The notes: generated by a model not told the origin, from the sequence alone. A DNA stretch of 64,000 nucleotides from CBDIHP01 sp965279195 (GCA_965279195.1 CBDIHP010000039.1:186001-250000); one strand, 5' to 3'; positions 17,493 to 24,858 are shown, counted from the first letter of the stretch. Numbers and translations: made by a program.

Positions 17493-17502
17493 TACGCTGG
17501 AC

Positions 17503-17532
17503 TTGAAAAATCAGAAAAAATACGGCTATGAT
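17503..17532 (+). promoter_or_regulatory. Rightward promoter
   Basis: TTGAAA (17503-17508), an 18-base spacer and TATGAT (17527-17532) face right, about 80 bases before the first RHH gene. With the leftward promoter just beside it this forms a divergent control region. Confidence 0.5.
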
Positions 17533-17612
17533 GTTTGGGACGACGTAAACCGGATTCGGGTTGAGCGGGGAATGCCCCGGGGTTACCCTCATTAGCCGTT
17601 GCGGAGCGAGAC

Positions 17613-17837
17613 ATGCCAGCCCTGGCCAAGAAGACGACGATGGGCCGCAAGAAGCGGTTTGAAGACGGCAATTACGAGCAGAACACCACGGTCATGACCG
17701 TGAAGATGTCCAAGGAATACGCGGAGTGGGTGGAACGCTTCGCGGAGTTCCGGCGCGTCCGCAAGTCAGACCTCGTCGACCATGGCCTGGCCGAGCTGGC
17801 GAAGAGCACCGGTTTCGATCCGCCGCCGAGACGATAG
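17613..17837 (+). CDS. Ribbon-helix-helix-like DNA-binding protein (copy 1)
   Basis: The 74-residue protein has a basic N terminus, a TTVMTVKMSKEYAEWVERFA strand-helix and RRVRKSDLVDHGLAELAKS, a layout typical of Arc/CopG-type ribbon-helix-helix repressors. The second half is clearly related to the protein at 19097-19318; both end in a GF...PPP(R/K)R tail. First gene after the rightward promoter, so a likely regulator of this divergent region. ATG follows GGAGCGAGAC. Confidence 0.55.
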   Translation: MPALAKKTTMGRKKRFEDGNYEQNTTVMTVKMSKEYAEWVERFAEFRRVRKSDLVDHGLAELAKSTGFDPPPRR

Positions 17838-17856
17838 GACCAACCTTTGACTCTGG

Positions 17857-18348
17857 ATGCCCCCCACCATGAGCCTGCGCCAGTGCTCCCACTACTGCGA
17901 TCGCTGCGACGCCTGGACCCTGCATAGCTCCCCGCAAGTTGGGGTGGGCTGGTTCGTCGTGTTCGTATTCCTGCCCATCGCGGCCGGTTTCCACCCTATG
18001 GTGGGCATATGCCTGGCCGTGATCGTCGGCGTATTCGACTGGATCATGTCCGTCGTCCATTGCCAGCGATGCGGCGAATTCCCCGGGTATCGCAGCACCC
18101 GGGCCCACCGCGACGCCATGGCGGCCGGGAAGCAGACCCAGCGGGCCAACCGCGCGGCCGCGAAGCATCTCGCCGCCGATGCTCGCCGGCAGGCCCGCGA
18201 GGATTACTACCTGTCGCGTGGGATCGAGCCGGGCCCGTTCGCCTGGTTCAAGGCACTGCCGGAGGCGCTCCAGCCCATCCTGATCGGCCTGGCCGTGGTC
18301 GCGCCGGTGCTGATCGGGGTGGTGGCGTTCGCGATGCGGCGGAGGTGA
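17857..18348 (+). CDS. Membrane protein with CXXC pairs
   Basis: The 163-residue protein has CSHYCDRCDAWT at the N terminus and HCQRCGEF near residue 69, together four cysteines able to bind zinc. They flank a pair of transmembrane helices (about 28-66), with a third helix at the C terminus (about 138-160) ending in MRRR. A second ATG at 17869 is also possible. Function not recognised. Confidence 0.55.
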   Translation: MPPTMSLRQCSHYCDRCDAWTLHSSPQVGVGWFVVFVFLPIAAGFHPMVGICLAVIVGVFDWIMSVVHCQRCGEFPGYRSTRAHRDAMAAGKQTQRANRAAAKHLAADARRQAREDYYLSRGIEPGPFAWFKALPEALQPILIGLAVVAPVLIGVVAFAMRRR

Positions 18349-18352
18349 GGAG

Positions 18353-18868
18353 ATGTGGACCTTTAGGCCCTCCGGTTACTCGCTGGTAAAGCTCATAGCC
18401 GTCTCTCCATGGGACTGCGCCGAGTTCCCCTGCATGATCGAATATCGCGGCCTCATGGTGGACACCGAGATTATCGGAATGAGCCTCCTGCTGGTGTTTC
18501 GCGCGGGCATCTTCTCCGGAGTGTTCAATCTGTCCGGCCTCCACGCGCCCGACCGCGACCGGGCCCTTCTGCTCCTGCGTGCCGAGGCCGAGAAATACGT
18601 GGCGGAAACCAGATCGGAGATGGTTGCACTCCGGAAGGACGGTGAGGAGCACTCGTCCGCGCACCGGCGTCGGGAAGAATGGCTCTCGGCGGCCATGATC
18701 CGCATGGGCGAATACGAGGACGGCAGGCCGCCCGAAGGCGAGGAATCCAGCGCGTTCACGGCGTTGTTCGATTGGGCAACCTGGGACCTGCCCGGCGCCC
18801 TGGACGTGAGCCCCGGTGAAGGGCCGCGCGGCGACGAGTTGCCACCTGATGTCGCCGCGCGGCAGTGA
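18353..18868 (+). CDS. Unknown phage protein
   Basis: The 171-residue protein starts four bases after the previous stop, so probably in the same operon. It has a hydrophobic middle strand (MSLLLVFRAGIFSGVFNLSG) and a charged helical second half with an acidic tail. Codon use is like neighbouring genes. No family recognised. Confidence 0.5.
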   Translation: MWTFRPSGYSLVKLIAVSPWDCAEFPCMIEYRGLMVDTEIIGMSLLLVFRAGIFSGVFNLSGLHAPDRDRALLLLRAEAEKYVAETRSEMVALRKDGEEHSSAHRRREEWLSAAMIRMGEYEDGRPPEGEESSAFTALFDWATWDLPGALDVSPGEGPRGDELPPDVAARQ

Positions 18869-18968
18869 GGCCACGGAACTGCTCCGACCCCGGGCGGAAG
18901 ACGAGGGGTGATCGGCGGGCCCAGGTGGCGTCGCGTGCGATGACTCCCGGTCGTCGCCCCGAGGCCTC

Positions 18969-18996
18969 TTGATTCCTCACGCCCATACAGTATATA
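18969..18996 (+). promoter_or_regulatory. Rightward promoter
   Basis: TTGATT (18969-18974) and TATATA (18991-18996) are separated by 16 bases within a locally AT-rich stretch 100 bases before the second RHH gene. Confidence 0.45.
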
Positions 18997-19009
18997 CAAT
19001 GAATCGCCT

Positions 19010-19037
19010 GTGCGGGTCCTGTGCAGATGACCCGCAC
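19010..19037. promoter_or_regulatory. Leader hairpin or operator
   Basis: Perfect 9-base arms GTGCGGGTC and GACCCGCAC enclose a 10-base loop, starting 13 bases after the -10 box. No T-run follows, so it is more likely an operator or mRNA leader structure than a terminator. Confidence 0.4.
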
Positions 19038-19096
19038 CGTCGCGTATCGACGCGGCGTATTCACGCGACGTATCCTGGCCACCCGGAGTCGATGGA

Positions 19097-19318
19097 ATGG
19101 TGAAGGCACCGGAGCGGGTTCCCGCCGTGGCGAAGAAGAAGGGCGACCCCAAGCGGCCGACGTACCCCGTGCTCTCGATGCGCGGGTCGATGGAGTGGAA
19201 GGAGTGGGTGGACCGCCTCTCCGACCACGTGCGTCTGCGCACGCCGGACGTGGTCGACCAGGCGCTGGTGGAGTTCGCGCAGAGCCGCGGATTCACCGAG
19301 CCGCCCCCCAAGCGTTGA
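19097..19318 (+). CDS. Ribbon-helix-helix-like DNA-binding protein (copy 2)
   Basis: The 73-residue protein has a lysine-rich N terminus, then a SMEWKEWVDRLSDHVRLRTPD strand-helix and VVDQALVEFAQS helix, ending FTEPPPKR. It is a paralogue of the protein at 17613-17837. It has its own promoter with a leader hairpin, so the two may control different promoters of this block or form mixed dimers (inference). Confidence 0.55.
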   Translation: MVKAPERVPAVAKKKGDPKRPTYPVLSMRGSMEWKEWVDRLSDHVRLRTPDVVDQALVEFAQSRGFTEPPPKR

Positions 19319-19359
19319 CCGGATCGGCCGCACGGACACCTATCCACGGAGCATCATCC

Positions 19360-19746
19360 ATGACGACCCTGATCCTGCTCGCCGCCCTCTGCTACGCCCC
19401 GGGCGAGACCGCCCGCCCCCTCGGCGACCCCCGCGTCCCGACCGACGGCGTCCGCGCGGCCGAGCTGCCGCCGATCGGCCCGCCGACCTGGCCGACGCCG
19501 ACGCAGGCCGACCCGATCCGCGCGGCCTTCGAGTTCCTGGCCGCCCACGCCTTCGAGATCGCCGCCGCCTGGGCGTTCGTATTCGGATTGCTCGGCGGGT
19601 ACGTGGCGTTCCGCCGCGACGCCTCGGTGCCCGAGGGGCTGGCGCTGGGCGCGATGTTCGGGCCGCTGGGGGTGCTCGTGGCGCTGTGGATCCCGCTGCC
19701 GGTGCCGCTGGCGTGGCGCCGGGACGCGGGGCGGCTGGCCGGCTGA
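19360..19746 (+). CDS. Small secreted/membrane protein
   Basis: The 128-residue protein has an N-terminal signal-like segment (MTTLILLAALCYAPGETA), a Pro-rich linker and two transmembrane helices (about 63-82 and 90-115) ending in a basic tail. ATG 19360 follows CCACGGAGC. Function not recognised. Confidence 0.5.
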   Translation: MTTLILLAALCYAPGETARPLGDPRVPTDGVRAAELPPIGPPTWPTPTQADPIRAAFEFLAAHAFEIAAAWAFVFGLLGGYVAFRRDASVPEGLALGAMFGPLGVLVALWIPLPVPLAWRRDAGRLAG

Positions 19747-19767
19747 CCCCCGGGGGAGGGATCCTCG

Positions 19768-20052
19768 ATGAAGAGGGGCAGGGGGTTCGCGTCGAAGGCC
19801 CGCAACCACGTCGAGATGCGGGACCGCCGATTCGAGAACGGTACCGGCCGCTGCGTCTGCGGCAAGGTCCGATACGCCACGAAGAAGATCGCGGCGAGGC
19901 GGGCGGCGTCGCTCGCCGCCGAGCTGGCCGCCACCGGGGCGTTCCCGGCGGGCAAGCGATACGTCAACGTGTACCTGTGCGATCACGGGCGATGCTGGCA
20001 CATCGGCAAGTCGCGGGAGCCGCGCGGCCGGGCGTCGTCGGCGATCGCGTGA
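19768..20052 (+). CDS. Small zinc-binding-type protein
   Basis: The 94-residue basic protein has a CVCGKVRY motif near residue 29 and YLCDHGRCWHIGK near residue 69. The arrangement CXC...CXXXXCWH resembles small phage zinc ribbons in which the last pair precedes a WHIG segment. Its stop overlaps the next start (TGATG). Confidence 0.5.
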   Translation: MKRGRGFASKARNHVEMRDRRFENGTGRCVCGKVRYATKKIAARRAASLAAELAATGAFPAGKRYVNVYLCDHGRCWHIGKSREPRGRASSAIA

Positions 20053-20354
20053 TGACCCAAGGGAGCAAACGCGTGATCATCCTTCCCAACGGGGACGCGG
20101 TCGACCCGGCTGCGGTCGTCGCGGTGCAATATCTGCCGCGATTCGAGGGCGGCTCGGGCCTCCATTCCGACCGCGTCATGGTGCGAGCCGGCGAGGCGGA
20201 GGTGATCCTCAATTACGAGTCGGCCGAGGACGCGATCGCGGCGAGGGATGAGATCGTCCGCAAGATCGACCGGGCCCGCGACCACCAGCAGACCCGCGAG
20301 GACGTGCGGGCTCAGTTGCTCCGCGAGGCGATCGCCAAGGGGGTGAGGGCGTGA
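20052..20354 (+). CDS. Unknown small phage protein
   Basis: The 100-residue protein has an N-terminal beta-rich half (VIILPNGDAVDPAAVVAVQY, VMVRAGEAEVILNYES) and a charged helical C-terminal half. Start and stop overlap both neighbours, a strong sign of a translated operon gene. No family recognised. Confidence 0.55.
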   Translation: MTQGSKRVIILPNGDAVDPAAVVAVQYLPRFEGGSGLHSDRVMVRAGEAEVILNYESAEDAIAARDEIVRKIDRARDHQQTREDVRAQLLREAIAKGVRA

Positions 20355-20584
20355 GCATCGACCTGGCCAGCCCGCCCCGGCGATGCTCGAAGCTGATCAT
20401 GCTCGGGGGCGAATTCGACGGCGAATCGATCCCGCCCGGACACCAGCCGCCGAAGCGGTTCGTGACCTTCCACCTGACCGACGAGCGCGGCCAGGTGCTC
20501 CCCGACCTGCGATACCGGCTCGACTGCATGAGCCGGGACGGATCGATCGCGTTCTACGTCCCCGACGCATCGCCCTCCGCGTGA
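20351..20584 (+). CDS. Unknown small phage protein
   Basis: The 77-residue protein starts at a GTG that overlaps the previous stop (GTGA). It is predicted beta-rich (KLIMLGGEFDGESIPPG, RFVTFHLTDERGQVL, YRLDCMSRDGSIAFYVP). Last gene of this rightward operon, immediately before the hairpin array. Function unknown. Confidence 0.5.
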   Translation: MSIDLASPPRRCSKLIMLGGEFDGESIPPGHQPPKRFVTFHLTDERGQVLPDLRYRLDCMSRDGSIAFYVPDASPSA

Positions 20585-20886
20585 TATGCTTGGGCGGCTC
20601 GACGCAGAGCCCACGACGCGACAGCGACGGCCGTGCCGGGTACCTCCGGCGCGGCCGTCGTCGTTTCGAAGCAAACCCGCCTTGCCGGTCTCGGGGCCCC
20701 GCGCTAGGATCCCGCACCGGAACGCCACCGGGACGCGGGATCGTTTCCCGCAGCCGCCCGGCCCTTCGACAAGGCCGGGCGGCGTCATTTCGAAGCAAAC
20801 GTGATACGATGGTGCCCGAGTCGTTCATCGGAGCCCGCGACCGCCCGGCCCATCGCGAGATGACGCCGGGCGGTTCGCGTTTCGGG
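20585..20886. other. Tandem hairpin region, about 300 bp without a gene
   Basis: This gap holds three main hairpins: GACGGCCG/CGGCCGTC (20626-20659), an 11-base GC stem (20753-20783) and ACCGCCCGGC/GCCGGGCGGT (20840-20874). The first two are each followed by TTTCGAAGCAAAC, the third by CGTTTCGGG. Each stem is preceded about 35-45 bases earlier by a -10-like box (TATGCT 20585, TAGGAT 20705, TACGAT 20805). The layout is a threefold repeat of box, spacer, stem and TTTCG tail. It separates convergent operons, so terminators are expected, but three in series with internal promoter boxes is unusual. Confidence 0.45.
20717..20790 (+). ncRNA. Candidate small RNA between convergent operons
   Basis: TTGCCG (20682-20687), a 17-base spacer and TAGGAT (20705-20710) form a promoter very like that of the tRNA gene in this window. 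A transcript starting near 20717 would end after about 75 bases at an 11-base GC stem followed by CGTCATTTC. There is no open frame with a ribosome site. Purely predicted. Confidence 0.25.
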
Positions 20887-21207
20887 TCAGACCGGACGGC
20901 CGTCGGGCCCGATGGGTCCGGGATAGGGGCAGGGCATCCCGGCGCGGCCGAGCTGCTGCGCCGCATCGGCGAGCTGTCGATGTAACCCGCGATTCGCGAC
21001 GCGGAGCTGCTCCAGCTCGGCGTACTGGGAGTCGACCAGCTCCCGCAGTCGCGCGCACTCGGCGGCCGTGTAGTCTTCGTCGGCCTTGGCCGATAGCTCA
21101 TCGTCGTCCGGCGGCTCCCACCCGGCCAGCCGCAGGCCCTGGGGCTCGGGCGGCGGCGTCGAGATCGGGCAGGCCGCCTTGGCGTCGATCGTCGTCACCC
21201 AGTCCAT
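20887..21207 (-). CDS. Small coiled-coil phage protein
   Basis: The 106-residue protein has an acidic middle and a helix from about residue 47 to 88 with heptad-like leucines (LRELVDSQYAELEQLRVANR), probably a coiled coil, and a Pro/Gly tail. It is the last gene of the leftward regulator operon. Function unknown. Confidence 0.45.
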   Translation of the reverse strand: MDWVTTIDAKAACPISTPPPEPQGLRLAGWEPPDDDELSAKADEDYTAAECARLRELVDSQYAELEQLRVANRGLHRQLADAAQQLGRAGMPCPYPGPIGPDGRPV

Positions 21208-21249
21208 CCGCGAATCCTCCCCCGAAGGTCGTCGTCTCGCCCCTCGATT

Positions 21250-21747
21250 CTACCCCGCGCGGTCCGCCAGGCGCGGGTCCAGCGACGACGGCGGGCACCC
21301 GAGCGCGACGGCGGCGCGGTGGAGCCACTCCAGCGACCGGGGCGAGCCGCGCTCGGCGTCCGACACCGATTGCTTGTGCGTGCCCATCGCGGCGGCCAGC
21401 TGCTGCTGGCTCAGGCCCGCCGCCTCGCGGGCGGCGCGGAGTCGCTCGGGCAGCTCGCCGCCGGTGTCTAGCGGCATCCAGTGCCCCGCCAATCCCTGGT
21501 AGTAGCCCAGCCAGAAAGAGCCGCTGGCCGGCGCCACCGGCCGGAGCGTCGCGAACTCGGACGCCTCGATCAGCGCCCGCGCGGCCTCATTCGCCAGGAT
21601 GTCGGGCCAGGCGTGCCGCAGGATCATCGGGGCCCGCGCGGGGTCGTCGAAGACCTTGCGGACGGCGCCGGGGGTGAGCCTGTCCTGCTTCGGGTCGTAG
21701 GCGGCCAGGGCCTGGCCGAGGGCTCGGAATCGGCCTGAGTCGGTCAT
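21250..21747 (-). CDS. XRE-family transcriptional regulator
   Basis: The 165-residue protein has an N-terminal domain of about 95 residues of unknown type and a C-terminal Cro/C1-type helix-turn-helix (about 101-150: LRAAREAAGLSQQQLAAAMG, then THKQSVSDAERG). Having the DNA-binding domain at the C terminus is the reverse of lambda CI. It is in the leftward operon whose promoter carries a palindromic operator at 22756-22773, so it is the best candidate for the phage repressor or an autoregulator. Confidence 0.65.
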   Translation of the reverse strand: MTDSGRFRALGQALAAYDPKQDRLTPGAVRKVFDDPARAPMILRHAWPDILANEAARALIEASEFATLRPVAPASGSFWLGYYQGLAGHWMPLDTGGELPERLRAAREAAGLSQQQLAAAMGTHKQSVSDAERGSPRSLEWLHRAAVALGCPPSSLDPRLADRAG

Positions 21748-21750
21748 GGG

Positions 21751-22080
21751 TCAATCCTCGATCTCGGACAGGGCCGCGCGGATGATGGCCGCCTGGGCGT
21801 CCAGGTCCCGGCTCCAGGCGTTGTCGGCGAGCCACCGCTCGGCCTTCGCGAGCCGGTCCGCGTCCAGCGAGGCCAGCGCGACGCGGGCGGCGTGGATCTC
21901 GCGGAGGTCGGAGAGGACCTCGGCCTTCTCGTCGTCGGGCAGGGCGTCGAACTCTCGCATCGGCACGTAATCGCCGATGTCGGTCGCGACGGTGTGGAAT
22001 TCGCCGGTGCCGGGCCGCTCGCGGGTGCCGGGGGCGACGACGCGGCGGACCTCGGTGGCCAGATAGGTTTCGGCGGACAT
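21751..22080 (-). CDS. Unknown helical phage protein
   Basis: The 109-residue acidic protein is predicted helical throughout (DALPDDEKAEVLSDLREIHA, DADRLAKAERWLADNA). ATG 22080 follows GGAG. It sits three bases upstream of the XRE gene, so the two are co-translated. An antitoxin-like or adaptor role is possible but not shown. Confidence 0.5.
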   Translation of the reverse strand: MSAETYLATEVRRVVAPGTRERPGTGEFHTVATDIGDYVPMREFDALPDDEKAEVLSDLREIHAARVALASLDADRLAKAERWLADNAWSRDLDAQAAIIRAALSEIED

Positions 22081-22120
22081 GATCGCAACTCCGCATGGGG
22101 TTCGGGGTGGAGGCGGGCGG

Positions 22121-22702
22121 TCAATTCCAGGTGGCGGATTCGGGCAGCCAGTTCGCGGCGACGGCATCGGCTTCGGCCAGGTCCGCCCCATCCAGGATCA
22201 TGCCGGCGGCCTTGCGGGCGGCGTCGGCCTTGCGGTGGTCGGAGGCGGATGCGGCGACCGCAAGGTGTCGGAGGTAGGCGCACTCGCGGGGGTGCTCGGC
22301 ACGCACGTCGTCGGCGTCGTAGCCGAGGGGCGCGATCCCGATGCCCCTCCGCATCGCGGCGGCGGCGCGGTCGTCGTGGTCGCGGATCGCGTCGAACCTC
22401 GCCCGGGCGACCTCCAGGCCGGGGAGGGCGGCGGCCACCCGGATCGCCTCGGGGTCCGGGCCCTTGGCGGCGGCGAGCGCGGCCTTGACCGCGTCGGCCT
22501 CGATCTCCTTGAGCGGCAGCTTGCCGTCGACCGCGTGGGTGTATCGCGGGTCCTGCTTGCGGATCAGCGGCGACGACTCGACGATCCAGACCTCGGAGGC
22601 CGCATACTCGAAGACCTTGTCCGCGACCTCGAACCGCAGCGTGTCGCCGTCGAGGGTGCAGGTCATCGTCCCGATCTTGCGCTCGCCCGTGAAAACCACC
22701 AT
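22121..22702 (-). CDS. Unknown phage protein, first gene of the XRE operon
   Basis: The 193-residue protein starts at ATG 22702, chosen because GGAGATTTGAG lies directly in front; the open frame extends 13 residues further. The N-terminal part is beta-rich (MVVFTGERKIGTMTCTLDGD, FEVADKVFEYAASEVWIVES) and the rest helical and Ala-rich. No family recognised. Confidence 0.5.
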   Translation of the reverse strand: MVVFTGERKIGTMTCTLDGDTLRFEVADKVFEYAASEVWIVESSPLIRKQDPRYTHAVDGKLPLKEIEADAVKAALAAAKGPDPEAIRVAAALPGLEVARARFDAIRDHDDRAAAAMRRGIGIAPLGYDADDVRAEHPRECAYLRHLAVAASASDHRKADAARKAAGMILDGADLAEADAVAANWLPESATWN

Positions 22703-22752
22703 CTCAAATCTCCGGTCCAGGGGGCCAACCGTCGTCCGCATCCCACAGCAGG

Positions 22753-22781
22753 ATAGTAAGCGATATCACTTACCGAGTCAA
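22753..22781 (-). promoter_or_regulatory. Strong leftward promoter of the XRE operon
   Basis: On the minus strand TTGACT (22781-22776), exactly 17 bases, then TACTAT (22758-22753). The spacer is almost filled by a palindromic operator, so repressor binding would block RNA polymerase. Confidence 0.65.
22756..22773. promoter_or_regulatory. Palindromic operator
   Basis: GTAAGCGATATCACTTAC is an 18-base inverted repeat with one mismatch. A further half-site CACTTAC lies at 22788-22794, upstream of the -35 box. The arrangement suits cooperative binding by the operon's own XRE regulator. Confidence 0.6.
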
Positions 22782-22953
22782 TGGGGCCACTTACTTTCCT
22801 CCTCGATTTTCTCCCGCCCCTCCCCTCCGGCAGGGCTCCCCGGAACAACGTCCGATAATGAGCATTAAGGTCGCTTTGCCGATCCGGCAAGCGGGATGGG
22901 CAGGGGGTACCGATAATCCGGGCATAGTGAGGTGGCCGGTTCTTGCCAGGTCG

Positions 22954-23119
22954 TTGCGCCCGCGCATAACCTGGAAGGGCCGGACAGCACGGGTCCGTGC
23001 TGTCCAACCCGTGGACCCCGCGTCAGGTGTCCATGCCCCAGATAATTGCGCCCGCGCACCAAAAACCATTGCGCGGGCGCAACGCGAATTCGCGCCCGCG
23101 CAACGTTGCGCGGGCGCAA
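22954..23119. repeat. Array of GC-rich inverted repeats before the serine recombinase
   Basis: The motif TTGCGCCCGCGCA occurs at 22954-22966 and 23046-23058, in inverted form TTGCGCGGGCGCAA at 23069-23082 and 23106-23119, and as TTCGCGCCCGCGCAA at 23089-23103. A separate perfect hairpin with 11-base arms (GGACAGCACGG/CCGTGCTGTCC) lies at 22982-23005. The last four copies are spaced 17-23 bp, i.e. about two helical turns. The region has no gene and may be recombinase binding sites or an operator. Confidence 0.6.
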
Positions 23120-23160
23120 CGGAGGTCGATTCGGCAGGGTCGCCGCCGGGAAAAATAATT

Positions 23161-23853
23161 GTGCGCGCAATCGGCTATGCGAGGGTCTCCAGCGAGGACC
23201 AGGTCCGCGACGGGGTGTCGCTGGATTTGCAGTCCGACAAGATCCGGGGGTACGCCGCGCTCCACGACTGGGAGCTGGTCGAGGTCGTGACCGACGCCGG
23301 CCTCAGCGCCAAGAGCCTCGACCGCCCCGGCCTCACGCATGCACTCGCCCGGCTGCGTTCGGGGGACGCCGATACGCTCGTCGTATTCAAACTGGACCGC
23401 CTGACCCGCAGCCTCGGTGACTGGTCGTCGCTCATCGACGGCTACTTCGGCGAGCGCGGCGGCAAGTCGCTGGCGTCGGTCTCCGAGTCGATCGACACCG
23501 CGACGGCCGGGGGTAGGATGGTCCTCAACCTGCTCATGACCGTCGCCCAGTGGGAGCGTGAAACAATTGTTGAACGCACCCGGTCGGCGGTGGCCCACAA
23601 GCGATCGAAGAATGAACAACTGGGGCAGGTCCCCTATGGGTCGAAGCTCGGGCCGGACGGCAAGACCCTGGAACGCGACGACGACGACCTTCGCATCTTT
23701 CGCATGATCATGGACATGCGCCGGGATAACTTCACCCATCGGCAGATCGCCGACTACCTCAACGCCAAGTCGTTCCCGGCCAAGCGCGGGGGCCGATGGT
23801 CGCACTCGTCGGTTGGTGCCCTGCTCCGCCGATTCTCGGAGACCAACGCATGA
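23161..23853 (+). CDS. Serine recombinase (resolvase/invertase family)
   Basis: The 230-residue protein has the resolvase catalytic domain at about 1-145 with YARVSSEDQ (Ser10 nucleophile) and VFKLDRLTRS, the long helix ending ERETIVERTRSAVAHKRS, and a short C-terminal recombinase domain (FTHRQIADYLNAK, RGGRWSHSSVGALLR). It is shorter than large serine integrases and longer than typical invertases. GTG 23161 is the first start beside the domain; the open frame runs back through the repeat array. A tyrosine integrase already serves the att sites, so this may drive inversion or dimer resolution, or be a relic of a nested element. Confidence 0.8.
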   Translation: MRAIGYARVSSEDQVRDGVSLDLQSDKIRGYAALHDWELVEVVTDAGLSAKSLDRPGLTHALARLRSGDADTLVVFKLDRLTRSLGDWSSLIDGYFGERGGKSLASVSESIDTATAGGRMVLNLLMTVAQWERETIVERTRSAVAHKRSKNEQLGQVPYGSKLGPDGKTLERDDDDLRIFRMIMDMRRDNFTHRQIADYLNAKSFPAKRGGRWSHSSVGALLRRFSETNA

Positions 23854-24158
23854 GCTTTCGCTTGGAGATTGTCGCGACCAATTCGTATCCCGGCCTCGCG
23901 GTCGGGCCCATCGACGGCATCCCGTCCGATGTCCCTTCGATCTGGGCGGATCACAGCGACGGCGAATACTGGTGGATCGTCCATCACGACGGCAATTCGT
24001 TCAGGCCCATCGAGTTGATCGTGGGTTCCCGGCACGAGGCGATCGGCGTCGCCTGCGATCACGCCGAATCGATGAGGGTGCCCGTCATCCTGATCGAGCA
24101 GCAGCAACCGGACCCCGCAACCCTCCCGCCGATCCTCATCGAGGCCTACGTCGCATGA
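23850..24158 (+). CDS. Unknown small phage protein
   Basis: The 102-residue protein starts inside the recombinase stop (ATGA). It is beta-rich with aromatic clusters (IWADHSDGEYWWIVHHDGNS) and ends within the start of the following HTH gene. Conserved coupling supports expression. No family recognised. Confidence 0.5.
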   Translation: MSFRLEIVATNSYPGLAVGPIDGIPSDVPSIWADHSDGEYWWIVHHDGNSFRPIELIVGSRHEAIGVACDHAESMRVPVILIEQQQPDPATLPPILIEAYVA

Positions 24159-24490
24159 CCCGCGCCCCCGCCCCGCCCCCGCAACGCGACCTCGCCCAGC
24201 AGCTCCGCGACGAGATCCGCTCCAGCGGCCAGTCGCAGCACGCCGTGTCCAAGCTGACGGGCGTCAACGCCGGCCAGCTCTCGCGCTTCCTCGCCGGCGA
24301 CGACATCAAACTGAGCACCGCCGCGCGGCTCGCCGGGCCGCTGGGGATCCGCCTGGTCGTCGCCGGCCGCGAGGCCAGGCGCCGCCCCGGCCGCCCTCCG
24401 AAGGCCCGCCCCGACCCTCACGGTTGGTCACAAACGTACACCGACGGCGAGGGCGAATCGGGCCCGTCCGGACAGGGAGGAAATTTTTAA
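24155..24490 (+). CDS. Cro/C1-type HTH DNA-binding protein
   Basis: The 111-residue protein has a helix-turn-helix at about residues 15-65 (DEIRSSGQSQHAVSKLTGVN, then AGQLSRFLAGDDIKLSTAAR), close to the XRE/Cro fold, and a basic Arg/Pro tail. It starts within the preceding stop codon. Candidate regulator of the rightward accessory/late operon. Confidence 0.6.
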   Translation: MTRAPAPPPQRDLAQQLRDEIRSSGQSQHAVSKLTGVNAGQLSRFLAGDDIKLSTAARLAGPLGIRLVVAGREARRRPGRPPKARPDPHGWSQTYTDGEGESGPSGQGGNF

Positions 24491-24573
24491 GCGGCTTCCC
24501 CCGCAACGATTTCGGCGACGGCAGGGCGGCCGATCCGGACACAACTTGCAGGCGTCACTTATAGGGGCCCGCG

Positions 24574-24858
24574 ATGATCACGCGGCCCCGCAAGCCACCG
24601 CGAGACGGGCCACCGATGACGGGCATCACCGAGGGCGGAATCGCGATCGAGGTCCCCGGGCCACGGAGGCGTCGCGCACGCGCCCCCGGCCCGGCCCCCC
24701 AGTCCGAGGTGACCCGCGTCCGCGCGGCCCTCGACCGGCTCCTGGCCGAGACCGGATACAGCGTCCGCGACCGGGCCCGGATCCTCTGCGTGCCCAAGTC
24801 CACGCTCCACGAGTGGGAGCGGCGGGCGCCGGAGGCCGCGACCGAGGGCGAGAGTTGA
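24574..24858 (+). CDS. Small HTH-like phage protein
   Basis: The 94-residue protein has a basic, Pro-rich N-terminal half and a C-terminal YSVRDRARILCVPKSTLHEW segment that reads as a helix-turn-helix of the transposase/terminase-small type. Start choice is uncertain: an internal ATG lies 14 residues on. Its stop overlaps the TTG start of the next gene. Confidence 0.45.
   Translation: MITRPRKPPRDGPPMTGITEGGIAIEVPGPRRRRARAPGPAPQSEVTRVRAALDRLLAETGYSVRDRARILCVPKSTLHEWERRAPEAATEGES

Noticed and set aside
20586..20804. 72-codon frame in the hairpin region
   Set aside because: Contains the repeated TTTCGAAGCAAAC motif and stems, has no good ribosome site, and shows no protein-like features.
22858..23160. 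N-terminal extension of the serine recombinase
   Set aside because: It translates the inverted-repeat array and lacks any conserved domain; the catalytic domain begins right after GTG 23161.
23161..23853. Serine recombinase as the prophage integrase
   Set aside because: The att repeat is a 52-bp tRNA 3' half next to a tyrosine integrase; large serine integrases use short cores and are about 450-600 residues long.
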